From: Aphis gossypii
Taxonomy: Eukaryota > Arthropoda > Insecta > Hemiptera > Aphididae
DNA length: 64,000 nucleotides
Assembly: GCF_020184175.1 (NCBI RefSeq)
Contig: NC_065531.1
Coordinates: 11,925,213 to 11,989,212 of the forward strand
Direction: 5' to 3'
In this document: piece by piece, positions 12,401 through 20,830 of the stretch
Numbering within the stretch: the stretch's first letter is position 1
Layout of the letters: every line of letters starts with the position of its first letter
The notes under the pieces: model-generated
Seen by the model: only the letters and a program-made list of their open reading frames with translations
Told to the model about the DNA's origin: nothing
Database searches by the model: none
Translations under genes and position numbers: made by a program

Positions 12401-13530
12401 TAGACACTTAAACTTAAATGGACCATCTATTGTATACAATCTGTTATGTAAACTATAACGGCAACACATATAATAAATATATAATATTTAACTTGAAAAT
12501 GTAATCATTATATAGTTATGTAATAGTATTTGTAATATAAACAAACAGAATAAAAAATATATTATTGTAATGTTGGAATGTGATAATATTATTATCAATG
12601 TTATTTCACAACTTTGAAAACCTAAAACTCATATCATTAGATAAATATATTAGTCAATTAACAAACACTATAATATTGTAAATTTTAATAGGTGCATAGG
12701 GCCGGGAATTTAATGCCTTATAAAAACTAAGAAAATACCATACAAATTAATAAAGAATATAAGAATAATAGATTTATAAAATAACTTAAAAATTTAACAT
12801 GTTAACACATAAATATGAAGAATTAATGATATTATATTCATTTAATGATGCTTAATTTGGTTTATTTGTATTCAGTGTTGGCGTGTTGATCATAAGAGTT
12901 ACTCTTATAGGTACTGTTAAAGAGTATTTGATTTCCTCACTATATCTAAGTATTAAGTAAATATCTATACTTATAATAATATATTACTGATATATTATAT
13001 ATATTATACTGATAGTAGACTTTATATATGTAATTTTTCATTTATATGGGAATACACTTTTAAATTTAAGTATAAAATGTTCTAAAAATCTTAAAACAAA
13101 AGAATGTCATTAAAAACCGAAAATTTGGTTGATATGTCAAATATTTAAAAAGAGATGAAACAAATTTTTACTAAAATTAGAATCGTTTAGTTGCAACACT
13201 AGAAATAATTGTGCATTTTAGATTTAGTAATTAATAATATATAATCTTTCTTTGCATAGCAATAGTTTGGCCAGTATTGAAGCCACAGTTAATTTGGAGC
13301 ACACGTGGCCTTTGAGACGAAATGCTGAAGATACTAATATAGGCTACATAGTTTGTTAAAATCCAATTAAATATATTATTGTAAATAATAATCTTGAATT
13401 AATTTACTTGATAATTCAATTTTTATTTAAAGGTAAAATTGCTGGAATGACAAATTTGTGCCGTGGAGTGAGTCTGATTTCATCATTGGAAGCTTTTTAT
13501 TTCTTATTTATCAATCCTTTTTTTCGCTAA
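3405..13530 (+). CDS. DEG/ENaC (pickpocket-like) amiloride-sensitive sodium channel, 10-exon gene
   Basis: Spliced gene join(3405-3487, 4890-5126, 6123-6222, 6748-6914, 8822-9017, 9979-10249, 10445-10501, 10718-10844, 13260-13354, 13433-13530), 1431 bases, 476 residues. Every junction keeps frame. The product should be a plasma-membrane trimeric cation channel subunit, a family used in insects for mechano-, osmo- and chemosensation. TM1 is at about 29-50 and is followed by an FPAIT(I/V)C-type segment. The cysteine-rich extracellular loop includes LCFSFN near 178-183, GFTVYFHSP near 258-266, a CYVEC...CGC block in exon 6 and CKCLPSC in exon 8. TM2 at about 444-471 holds the G-V-S selectivity motif (456-458). 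Length is near the family norm. Oddities: no His-Gly gating motif is visible before TM1, Arg455 precedes G-V-S, and the C-terminal tail is about five residues. The subfamily cannot be fixed by eye. An alternative first exon or recent decay is possible. Confidence 0.9.
3488..4889 (+). other. Intron 1 of the pickpocket-like gene
   Basis: A GTAAGT donor and a TTATTAACAG acceptor bound a 1402-base intron. It holds the hAT-like MITE at 3969-4324; the remainder is AT-rich with no recognisable coding sequence. Confidence 0.65.
3969..4324. mobile_element. hAT-like MITE (non-autonomous DNA transposon)
   Basis: The left end begins CAGTGGTCTTTAACTTTTTT. The reverse complement of the right end begins CAGTAGTCTTCAATCGG, giving terminal inverted repeats with the CAG-start typical of hAT elements. 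The ends also share a GTGATCCC/GTCGTAACCC-like stretch about 25 bases in. The 356-base body has no transposase. I could not see a clean 8-bp target duplication (TAATATAT against CTAAATAG), so the copy is probably old. Confidence 0.65.
4890..5126 (+). CDS. Pickpocket-like gene, exon 2 (TM1 and start of extracellular loop)
   Basis: It encodes residues 29-106 plus two bases. A hydrophobic TM1 (LYWISVLIGSGALCVFLSYD) is followed by an ectodomain start containing NPFPAITICHND. This matches the conserved post-TM1 FPAVTIC motif of DEG/ENaC channels. The donor is GTAAGT at 5127, and the GA|A codon is completed in exon 3. Confidence 0.92.
6123..6222 (+). CDS. Pickpocket-like gene, exon 3
   Basis: The acceptor is TTTTTTATAG. 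One base completes Glu107, then 33 codons follow, beginning WQTLNVVYEMCQWK and ending at the GTATGT donor (phase 0). This is the variable finger region of the channel ectodomain. The intron before it (5127-6122) is AT-rich and shows no other feature. Confidence 0.85.
6748..6914 (+). CDS. Pickpocket-like gene, exon 4 (LCFSFN motif)
   Basis: The acceptor is TTTCACTTACAG, in phase 0. It encodes residues 141-195, including CEIMQPIF and TNLCFSFNAL. The latter matches the conserved G-x-C-Y/F-x-F-N segment of DEG/ENaC ectodomains. The donor is GTAAGT at 6915. The split codon TT|A gives Leu196. Confidence 0.92.
6915..8821 (+). other. Intron 4 of the pickpocket-like gene
   Basis: AT-rich intron of about 1.9 kb. 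Around 7200-7300 there is a short stretch open in one frame (PVQDTESNQVNEIHDASLQ and on to a stop). It looks more protein-like than its surroundings and may be a transposon remnant, but no family could be assigned. The rest is poly(A/T) tracts and AT-rich sequence. Confidence 0.5.
8822..9017 (+). CDS. Pickpocket-like gene, exon 5
   Basis: The acceptor is TATTTTATTAG. A competing AG four bases downstream would give an early stop, which favours this start. The exon encodes residues 197-261 and ends in KQGFT. Joined to exon 6 this makes GFTVYFHSP, matching the G-F-x-V-x-x-H-x-P motif of insect pickpocket channels. The donor GTTAAG at 9018 is weaker than consensus but is required by that motif. 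Confidence 0.9.
9979..10249 (+). CDS. Pickpocket-like gene, exon 6 (cysteine-rich ectodomain)
   Basis: The acceptor is TGCTTATTTCAG, in phase 0. It encodes residues 262-351 starting VYFHSPSDVPDY. It includes RGCYYLNEKW, then CYVECQ and HLCGCAPMF. These match the conserved R-x-C-x-x-x-x-E and C-x-x-x-C ... C-x-C-x-P-x-x-x blocks of the family. The donor GTATGA at 10250 leaves phase 1. Confidence 0.93.
10445..10501 (+). CDS. Pickpocket-like gene, exon 7 (short)
   Basis: A 57-base exon after an ACAG acceptor. The next AG, four bases downstream, would put a stop in frame. It encodes SSLPVCGPKSKDCLANAA, matching the family's P-V-C-G-P-x-x-x-x-C segment. The donor is GTAAAT at 10502, phase 1. Confidence 0.85.
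10718..10844 (+). CDS. Pickpocket-like gene, exon 8 (CKCLPSC motif)
   Basis: It encodes YHTCKCLPSCTDIDYELS, the C-x-C-L-P-x-C hallmark just before the palm region of TM2-proximal ectodomains. Three AGs lie in CAGAGAG (10712-10717). Only the last keeps frame with exon 7, so I chose 10718; the true start could be 10714 if exon 7 ends differently. The donor is GTATAAG at 10845. Confidence 0.85.
11123..12426 (-). mobile_element. Decayed Tc1/mariner-type DNA transposon within intron 8
   Basis: Left end GGTGGTTCATTTAAAAGTG and the reverse complement of the right end, GATGGTCCATTTAAGTTTAA, form terminal inverted repeats with a gap of a few bases. A minus-strand transposase remnant sits next to the left end. 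The element is nested in an intron in the orientation opposite to the host gene. The internal section near 11960-12110 (ACTGACTGTCTCCGTTCAG onward) looks like a separate repeat and may be a second insertion. Exact ends and the TA target duplication are uncertain. Confidence 0.6.
11232..11430 (-). pseudogene. Transposase C-terminal remnant, Tc1/mariner (IS630) superfamily
   Basis: Read on the minus strand, the frame ending at the TAA complementary to 11232-11234 gives ENWKFRIYRINCSYGQHLKD followed by IIFKK. It is preceded by SLRAAIKFKENN and VKMLGSVI. This matches the common C-terminal pattern of insect mariner transposases (E-N-F-x-x-R-x-x-x-C-x-x-x-x-G-x-H-L). Upstream of about 11430 the frame breaks (an in-frame stop, with the homologous-looking segment continuing in another frame). 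The gene is therefore dead and the catalytic part is not recognisable. Confidence 0.65.
13260..13354 (+). CDS. Pickpocket-like gene, exon 9 (pre-TM2 palm)
   Basis: The acceptor is TTTCTTTGCATAG. It completes Ser413, then encodes NSLASIEATVNLEHTWPLRR and on to GYIV. Several donors are possible near 13350. Only GTTAAA at 13355 (phase 1) joins exon 10 in the frame that gives a TM2-like helix, so I chose it; GTTTGT at 13351 would lead to an immediate stop. A GC donor at 13343 would also keep frame but is less likely. Confidence 0.75.
13433..13530 (+). CDS. Pickpocket-like gene, exon 10 (TM2, selectivity filter, stop)
   Basis: The acceptor is ATTTAAAG after an 82-base intron. It encodes KIAGMTNLCRGVSLISSLEA followed by FYFLFINPFFR and TAA (13528-13530). 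The hydrophobic segment with G-V-S and a following E-A-F-Y-F matches the DEG/ENaC TM2 pattern G-x-S-x-L-S-x-x-E-x-x-Y. The Arg before G-V-S is unusual, and the cytoplasmic tail is minimal. Confidence 0.85.
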
Positions 13531-13564
13531 AAAAATTATTTATTTTATACATAATAATTAATTA

Positions 13565-13570
13565 AATAAA
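13565..13570 (+). terminator. Poly(A) signal AATAAA of the pickpocket-like gene
   Basis: A canonical AATAAA lies 35 bases after the stop codon, on the gene's strand. The AT-rich background makes chance matches common, but the position suits a short 3' UTR. Confidence 0.5.
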
Positions 13571-15900
13571 GTTTATGGTTATATTAAAGATAAAGCTATA
13601 TAAGATTTAAGATAAATACATTAAATACATTAAATACCAACATGTAATATATTATGCTAATTAATATAATTATACTAATTAGTAGTTTATATTATAATAT
13701 TTATTTATGTTTAGACACACAATATATCAAGTATAGTAGGTTGTATGTATAGTGTATACTCTAACTAATTTTTTCTAGTTATTAACTGTATGCATTATAT
13801 TATAATTATTAAAATGGTTAAGTAAATCATAATTTTTGTACTAACGAAAAAACGAAAAAATTAACTTAAGACTTAAACATCATTTTTTTAAATACCAAAT
13901 ATTCAATTGCTTGAGAGAATTATGTATATAAGTACATAGAGTCTACATAGAGTATAACACAAATACATAGAGTGAAATTACTGAAATTTATTGGTTTTAA
14001 GACCTATCGGCTGTGAAAGCTTCTTATAAATAAATTAATATAAACATAAATATAAATATATAATTTTTTAGTGTATACATTTGATTACAATAGCAATTAA
14101 TAAAGTATTATTAAGGCACAGATTTGAATACAAAATTTAATATTTTTTGGGGAGTCCTGAGTAAAAGTTGTCAAGTACAAAACCCGTTTTATACATTAGA
14201 TTATTAGAGAATTGAAAATCTAAACTTTTGTTTTGCATTTCTAAAAATTTTGATGTTTTTATAGCATTTTTAATAACTTTTCAGATTTTAAGCTCTTAAT
14301 TATTAAAATATAATACAGTGATACTAGAATTAGAACTTTATAAATATAATAATGAAGTGAAGTTTATTTTCTATACTGCTATTGCCATAAAATAAAATAT
14401 ACAATATACATATATTTTTTAAATTATTTAACTTTTCGAATTTTCATTTGAGTAAATTAAACAACAACAAATTATTTAAATTTAATGATAAAAATTATGA
14501 GAATCCTCCAACTTGGATATACTTTGGATGCATTAAGGTCTTGGTATACGCCACTCATGTACATGTATAGGTACATTGTTTCGAGCTTTTATTTTTAAAG
14601 TATATATATTAAATTATGTTGATTAGAATATGTATGTATTTGGATACCTCTCTTTGTGTTTTTAAACTGTATTTAGAATTTAGAAGACATGGTTAAATAT
14701 ATACGATCAACAAAGTTAATTGACCTAAGATTATCGATAAGAAGTTATAAGTTTAAAATATAATATACTAGTAAAAATGTATTTGAAGATGATTTATAAA
14801 TCTTATTAATTAACTCTATAGATATAAGGTAGCTTACCTAAGATAGATAATGTAGACAGATATGGTTTAAATAATTAAAAATTAGTATTTCGATATTAGA
14901 TACAGGATAATTGTATATGGAATATTGTGATTCTAGATATCCAATACTCTATAAAAAATTGTTACAAATTCAATAAGTTCAATGTTGATTATTTTTAAAA
15001 ACAATTGCATCTATAAAAATTAAACAAAGCCAATAAAGGTGTTCTATTTAAATTAAACAGTTAAAATAAAACGAAAATTAATTCATTACATTGCATTTAA
15101 TAATTATTCTAAAACTATAAAAATCCCTACAATGTTTCAAATTACAATATTTTTTTTTTGTTGGCGATTTACAGCAAATACAAATAACTGATAAGTTTAA
15201 AGTGTTATAAACATAAACGATAAAAAAGTTTTGAGTTTAAATGTTATCAAGCAAATGCTACTAAGATTATTAGTAATAGTTGTGCGGCCGTATTGGTTAA
15301 TATTTTGCATATGTTTGTACACTTAAATCATGGTAATATGACTTTTGTGAAATTTAAATCCAAAATCAACATTTTCCATAAAAAGATCCATCAGATCACG
15401 TTGACCTTCAAAATATTATTATTATTTATTACAATTTATTTTATTATTAAATCCTTGACTAATTGACCTTATTTCTCTCGCAGAATGTATTTTATCACAG
15501 GTTACATCAATGAGTAGTTTTGTTACAATATTAAATTATTATATGTATGTATAGTGTATACTTATACATAGTGTACACTGTACAATATAGTTATTAATAA
15601 TTATATTCTGTATATAGTATATTATGTTATTACATTGTATGCACTTTATATGTGCTATTACATTTTATTTAATAACTTTAATACTATTATACACAGTAGG
15701 TATGCATTATTTTTGTAAGATACTGTTTCAGTAGTATGGGTGACTTGATAAAATGTTACAATAGGATAAATTATTTCAAGTAACATGTACAATTTTTAAT
15801 TTGACAAACATCATACAAACATTTTCAATAAAAACGTTATTCATCTAAACTTAAAGAAGAATAAAATTTTTTTAATTGGCCAACTTTCAAGTTCTTTTAT
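13571..15900. other. AT-rich intergenic region
   Basis: No coding potential or RNA gene was seen. It contains poly(T) tracts and diffuse AT-rich repeats; one section around 14150-14300 is reminiscent of aphid dispersed repeats but cannot be classified by eye. Confidence 0.45.
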
Positions 15901-15911
15901 AATTATTGTAA

Positions 15912-16610
15912 GCCAAATTTATGGAAAATCTTGTGTTGAATTTTCTACTTTTAGCTACTGAAACAAATTTTTTTATAAATTTTAACTACACACAGTTTTA
16001 TCAATATTTATAAAAAAAAAAAAAACTAAACAAAAACGAATATTTCAAATGCTTTTAAATAGCATTAAAATAAGCGAAATATTTTGAAAATTAAATAATG
16101 TAAAGAAAGTATCAATCTAAATAATTGGTGAAATTTTCAAGTATCTACGACTCATTGTTTTTGAAAAATAACCAATATTGAAAATCGTTTGAGCATAAAT
16201 CGTTATCATTAACCGATTTTGTAAAAATTTAAAATTCAAAAGCTCATAACATTTTTCCTGTAATAACGCTTTGAGTGTTCTCTATAGCTATTTGAATAAA
16301 AACTTATGGAAAACTTAGTGTTGAATTTTTAAACCTTAAATATAAATACAAATATTTTCATAAATTTTCAACTACAAAATTACTTGTACATTTTCGCAAT
16401 TATGACATACTTCGTAAATGTTTTATTTTTTTTTTTAACTATAATAAGAACAACTTATAAGGAACTTTATATTAAAATTTCAAGTTTTTTTTTCAAAATT
16501 TTTTTATCGACACTTCAAAAAAAAAAAAAAAAATACTTAAAAAAATCGAAAATTTCAATTATCTATGAATAGCTCAAAAAAGCGAAAATATTTTGAAAAT
16601 TTAATTGTAT
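15912..16610. repeat. Degenerate tandem duplication (two related copies)
   Basis: Copy 1 (about 15912-16100) and copy 2 (about 16300-16610) share the same ordered blocks. First is TATGGAAAA(T)CTT-GTGTTGAATTTT, then CATAAATTTT-AACTAC, a poly(A) tract, and finally AAGCGAAA-ATTTTGAAAATT. Copy 2 carries roughly 120 extra bases before the last block. The poly(A)-rich frame at 16384-16572 lies in this repeat and is not a gene. Confidence 0.6.
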
Positions 16611-17272
16611 ATAGATAACACATAAATATACAGATAAATCATGAACATCTCTTTGATTAAGTCCCTGATTGTTATTCGAATGTAATCAAAAGACAATGTA
16701 TTTATAGTTTAATAACTATGAACTTAAATGAGAAATACATAATTTTCTAATTAAAACTTTCATGGGAATATATGACTCCAAGTCTCTAAATAGTGCTTGG
16801 TCGGCGGTGACAAGTATGGAAAGAAAGGTTGGAGATCAAAAATTAGAAAATTAAATTTAAAAAAAATATGTATACAGTCCCCGGTATCTAGTGATGAATA
16901 TGAGCGCAATTACTGTTGGTTTTTTTGTGCTCACGCAATAAAGTGCAAAATTACTCAAATAGATGTCACTAACGTTACCTTCAGAATAAGTCGACCGACT
17001 TTATTGCATCGTTCGGGGTCAACTTAGAAGATAATCACGGCGTTCAGTACTTCAGTAAAAGTTAACAATTTAATATTTAAAATAAGTTTTTATTTTTTGT
17101 GTCGGGGATATCCCAAGTACGTCTCGTTTTAAATTTTTATATTTTTCATAGTCCGATTGCATTCGCAGTATTATCGACAAACTATATTTAATACCCCGCG
17201 TGCGTCCTCAGTCCACCTATTTTTTATAAACAACACCCAGATATATAAACATTTTTGGAAGTATTAAAAAAG
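16611..17272. other. AT-rich stretch before the hAT remnant
   Basis: A 76-codon plus-strand frame (16797-17027, ending RPTLLHRSG) is present but matches nothing I recognise. It may be decayed transposon flank. A GC-richer patch surrounds 17100-17200. No other feature. Confidence 0.35.
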
Positions 17273-17955
17273 ATGCAGCAAAATAACAATCCGAACGGTC
17301 GGCCACACAAAAAACAAGAATACAAAAAGAAAGTGTAAGAATGTATTCATGCAAGAAAATTGCATACATCGAATACAATATATAAATCAATTTCAAAATA
17401 ATAAAACATCGAGACAAGATTTTGTTAAAAGAATGGCATTTCAACACCAGCCTATATATAGTAGATGCTCTAAAATAAGAATACAAACATTTTTCTTAAA
17501 TAAAATGAAAAAAAATTTTAAAATTAGTACACTCACCTAAACAATGGATGCTAATTAAAATAAAAAATTATAACATAAATATGAATCATTTTCAGGGGTA
17601 AGCCAGTTCATCTCCTTGTGGTGTACCTATTCTATTTAACTCTTAATAAACTGGGGCGCATTCCGGCCAGTGTTGACTGTTGGACAATGTTTGAAAGAAA
17701 GCATCGGTGATAGTTTTTACAGCATAATTATAGACGAATCGACAGATTTAAGTGTTCTGAAGTTCTTGGGTACTAGTATTATGTACTTTGATAACAACTT
17801 TAAGAGAATAATTTCAACATATTTGTCATTAGTTTTGATGGAATTGAGTGATGCTCAAGCAATAGTAACAGCAGTACCTGAAAGAAACTTTAAATAGAAA
17901 AGGATTACATTTACAAAAATTGAGTGAAATTAGAACTTCCGGAATTTCCGACTAC
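17273..17955 (+). pseudogene. hAT-like (zinc-finger/ZMYM-type) transposase remnant
   Basis: Two protein-like pieces in order on the plus strand. At 17273-17335 a basic start reads NPNGRPHKKQEYKKKV before a stop. At 17670-17897 the frame includes DSFYSIIIDESTDLSV and YFDNNFKRIISTYL. The latter is the D-E-S-T-D block carrying the first catalytic Asp of hAT-type transposases (Asp at about 17733). After a frameshift near 17880, ETLNRKGLHLQKLSEI continues the expected order. No dimerisation domain or intact frame remains, so it is dead. Confidence 0.6.
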
Positions 17956-20465
17956 ATCAAAATTATAATTTTTTGTTTTTGGGACTTACTCGGGTGATAT
18001 ACCTTGTTCCGGACGCATTCGTGAAACCCGTCTGTTGGCCTATTGTGCATTTTGTTCTTCAGCGGATTCCATCAATTCATAATAAATGCACACATTTTAT
18101 TATTCCGCTAAAATGCAGTGTAAAACCGTTCATTTTAATAAATTATTATTACATAATATAGTATAATCATTACGGTTATTAATATGATATTACCTGCAAT
18201 ACAAACGATATTGAATTATTTTTGCTTATTGTACATGACGTAATGGTAGCGACATCTAGTGATATTTCAGTAAATCTAATTGAGCGATGCATACACCAGA
18301 TGTCGACGAAATATTAAACGGTCATTGACATTGACAAAGATAAAAAATAAAATAATAGTATGAGTACTTTAGAGTTTAGAGGCCACGCGATTACTAAATT
18401 CTAAGGATCATTTAATAGGCAACTGCATTTGCATTCGGCCATCGGGCATGTCGCGTACCCAAGTCGTAAATGATCATTAGTGTGAGTATACGGGTATATA
18501 ATATAAAAAGTACAGACGTACGTGGGCACTCGCTACTCGTTGATGTCAACAATCTATTCCGTGGCCGCGAAAAATGTATGTATGTTTTATTTTTCACCCA
18601 AACGACAATTCTTATTCAAATAGTGTTGATTTTGAAAAAAAATTTGGATTAACCAATATATTTACAATGTTAAAGGCTGAGGCATATTTTCGAAATTATG
18701 TTTAGTTGATTACCAACAACTTATTTTAGTTTAAAATTTTGAAAATTCATTTGTTACAATTCAGAGGACGGAAATAAAAAAAATTTGGTTCGGTCTTTTA
18801 CTGGTATAGTTGAGTGTAATGAAAAATTTAAATATTTATTAGAATCTAAATCTGGAGAAGGTAATACGATGTTCTGTCGGAATTAGAATTAGTGCGTTTT
18901 TACTAAAAATATGAAAATCACTAGGCTTCTTATAATATCATACTAATTACCAATTATTTAAGTATTCTTAAATAACAATTATAGATTACAGTTGTATACT
19001 AGTTTATATAGATTATGTGCAAACAATAACACAGTATACACAGCCATTTGTTTAGTTTTTCTATTGTTAAAAAACAAATGAAATGTTAAACTAATTTTAC
19101 TTTATTATAGATTTTTTGAAAATTACTTAATACTTATTATTTTGTATTTGCTATTAATTGATGTATCTAGAGTTAATAGTTCCTAACCTAACTTTACTCT
19201 ATTATAGTAGGTATAATGAAAATGGTAATTTTGTGACATTTGTAATAAATTGTTTTTGTCTTGTGTGGTATAAAAACATACATTAAATTTGCAAACAATA
19301 ATAAAATTAAATATAAACTTCTTTGTAAAATTAATAAAATTATTTGTTTTAATGATATCAAATATCATAATAATTATACTCTATAATGAGAATTCAACAC
19401 AATTAGACCGATGTCGATATATCATTTATTATTATTGTGAAATAAATCGTCAGTATTTCACCACATACTATGGAGATTATATGCGCAATATTTATCACCC
19501 ATAAATTAAAAACCTTCTGGTAAGCTTATGGAGAGGGTAATGGGGTCCAACCTCTCCACATTATCAGTATTGAAAGTTTATTATTCTAATTAGTAACGAA
19601 AAATGTGCAGATTTTTTTGAATTTTAGTCGAAAAATTGTCTTCGTGTTTTCCTGCACTAAGAATTGCTGAGCCTATCCCTGCATGGTACTTAATCAAAAA
19701 AATGTCGTTATGACGTTAAATATATAAGTTTTGTTACAACCTTTCCCATATGGCATTCTATTCAAAACCTTGTAAATAAAAATAAAAATAAAACATACTC
19801 GAAAACATTGATCGAAAATGATACAATAATGCTTTGAAATCCTACACTGTTTACTGTGTGTATGTTTCGTTAGAAATAATAAAAGTATACAATACAATAT
19901 CGGCTGAGGGTTCGAATAAAGAACCCGAAAATCTAATCAATCCTGTACGGTGTATATACATATTATTATATTATACACAACGGTTGACGCACATAAGCCG
20001 TTTACAGGGCGTGTCTGTTTTTCCCTTTTCCTCGTTCATTAACCGATGAGTTATTATTTATCATCGAACGTCCTACCTAGTACTTGTTATAGTTATTTCA
20101 TTTCGTGTATACACACACGTGTTTCTCTACACAAATCTTTAGAGTTCATATACAAACAACAATAATATAATGATAACAATTTATGAAATTTGTTAGCCAA
20201 TTAGTAACTTTACGATTGTTATCACATTGGTATATTCAACAAAGCCTCGAAACGCAATAATGTAGATTAATATTACAACCTTATGAAATAGAATACATTA
20301 TATATTTATACATAAATATCTAGTGTTATAAAGTTTTTAATATTTCGGTTTTGTTAAGATTATTAAAAACCACGTTTTGAAAATTAATATTGGAGTTTTA
20401 AAGAGCTTTATTGTAAAAACTATAAATCCAAAATTCTTTTTTGTTTTAATTGTTCATCACATTGT
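17956..20465. other. AT-rich region without recognisable genes
   Basis: Short frames here are AT-biased and do not look like proteins. A related pair, GACATCTAGTGATATTTCAG (18250-18269) and AGATGTCGACGAAATATT (about 18299), suggests a small imperfect inverted repeat. Otherwise nothing is supported. Confidence 0.4.
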
Positions 20466-20700
20466 TTAAAGTTTTTCAATGTGTTTTCCAAGAGCAACCC
20501 TCACAATATCCAACCATTATTTGATATTCCAGTTTATCCCCAACCCTCTTTTATACATCGAGAGTTATAGTTCAAAACATCGGCGATCATCGATTAAATT
20601 TTCCGTATTCTGAGACATTTGTGGTTTAAACCACTTAACCTTTCACATATCCCCAAAATAGAAGTTACACGGAATAATGTCGGGTTGCACGAGTCAGTAT
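20466..20700 (-). pseudogene. mariner-like transposase remnant
   Basis: On the minus strand the piece LVQPDIIPCNFYFGDM (complement of about 20646-20694) matches the mariner S-P-D-L-x-P-C-D-F-F-L-W-G motif, which holds the last catalytic Asp (Asn here). After a frameshift, KPQMSQNTENLIDD and WLDIVRVALGKHIEKL follow. The latter fits the mariner C-terminus (R-L-x-x-C-x-x-x-x-G-x-H-I-E-x-L) and ends at a stop complementary to 20466-20468. Multiple stops and frame breaks show it is inactive. Confidence 0.6.
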
Positions 20701-20830
20701 TATTACGAAAAATTGTTATAAATGGGGAGTTTTCAAGCACTGGTTTGCTATGAAACGGTGTCACTTGCAATTAGTTTTGATGCTTCGACGAAGAGATTAG
20801 ACACGTTGGTTGGAGTTTGTTCCCAGCGCG

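Larger units (their letters stand above)
10845..13259 (+). other. Intron 8 of the pickpocket-like gene (transposon-bearing)
   Basis: The longest intron of the gene, about 2.4 kb. Over half of it is the decayed Tc1/mariner-type element at 11123-12426. The rest, 12427-13259, is AT-rich with nothing recognisable. Confidence 0.6.

Noticed and set aside
16384..16572. 62-codon Phe/Lys-rich ORF
   Set aside because: Lies in poly(T)/poly(A) tracts of the degenerate tandem repeat.
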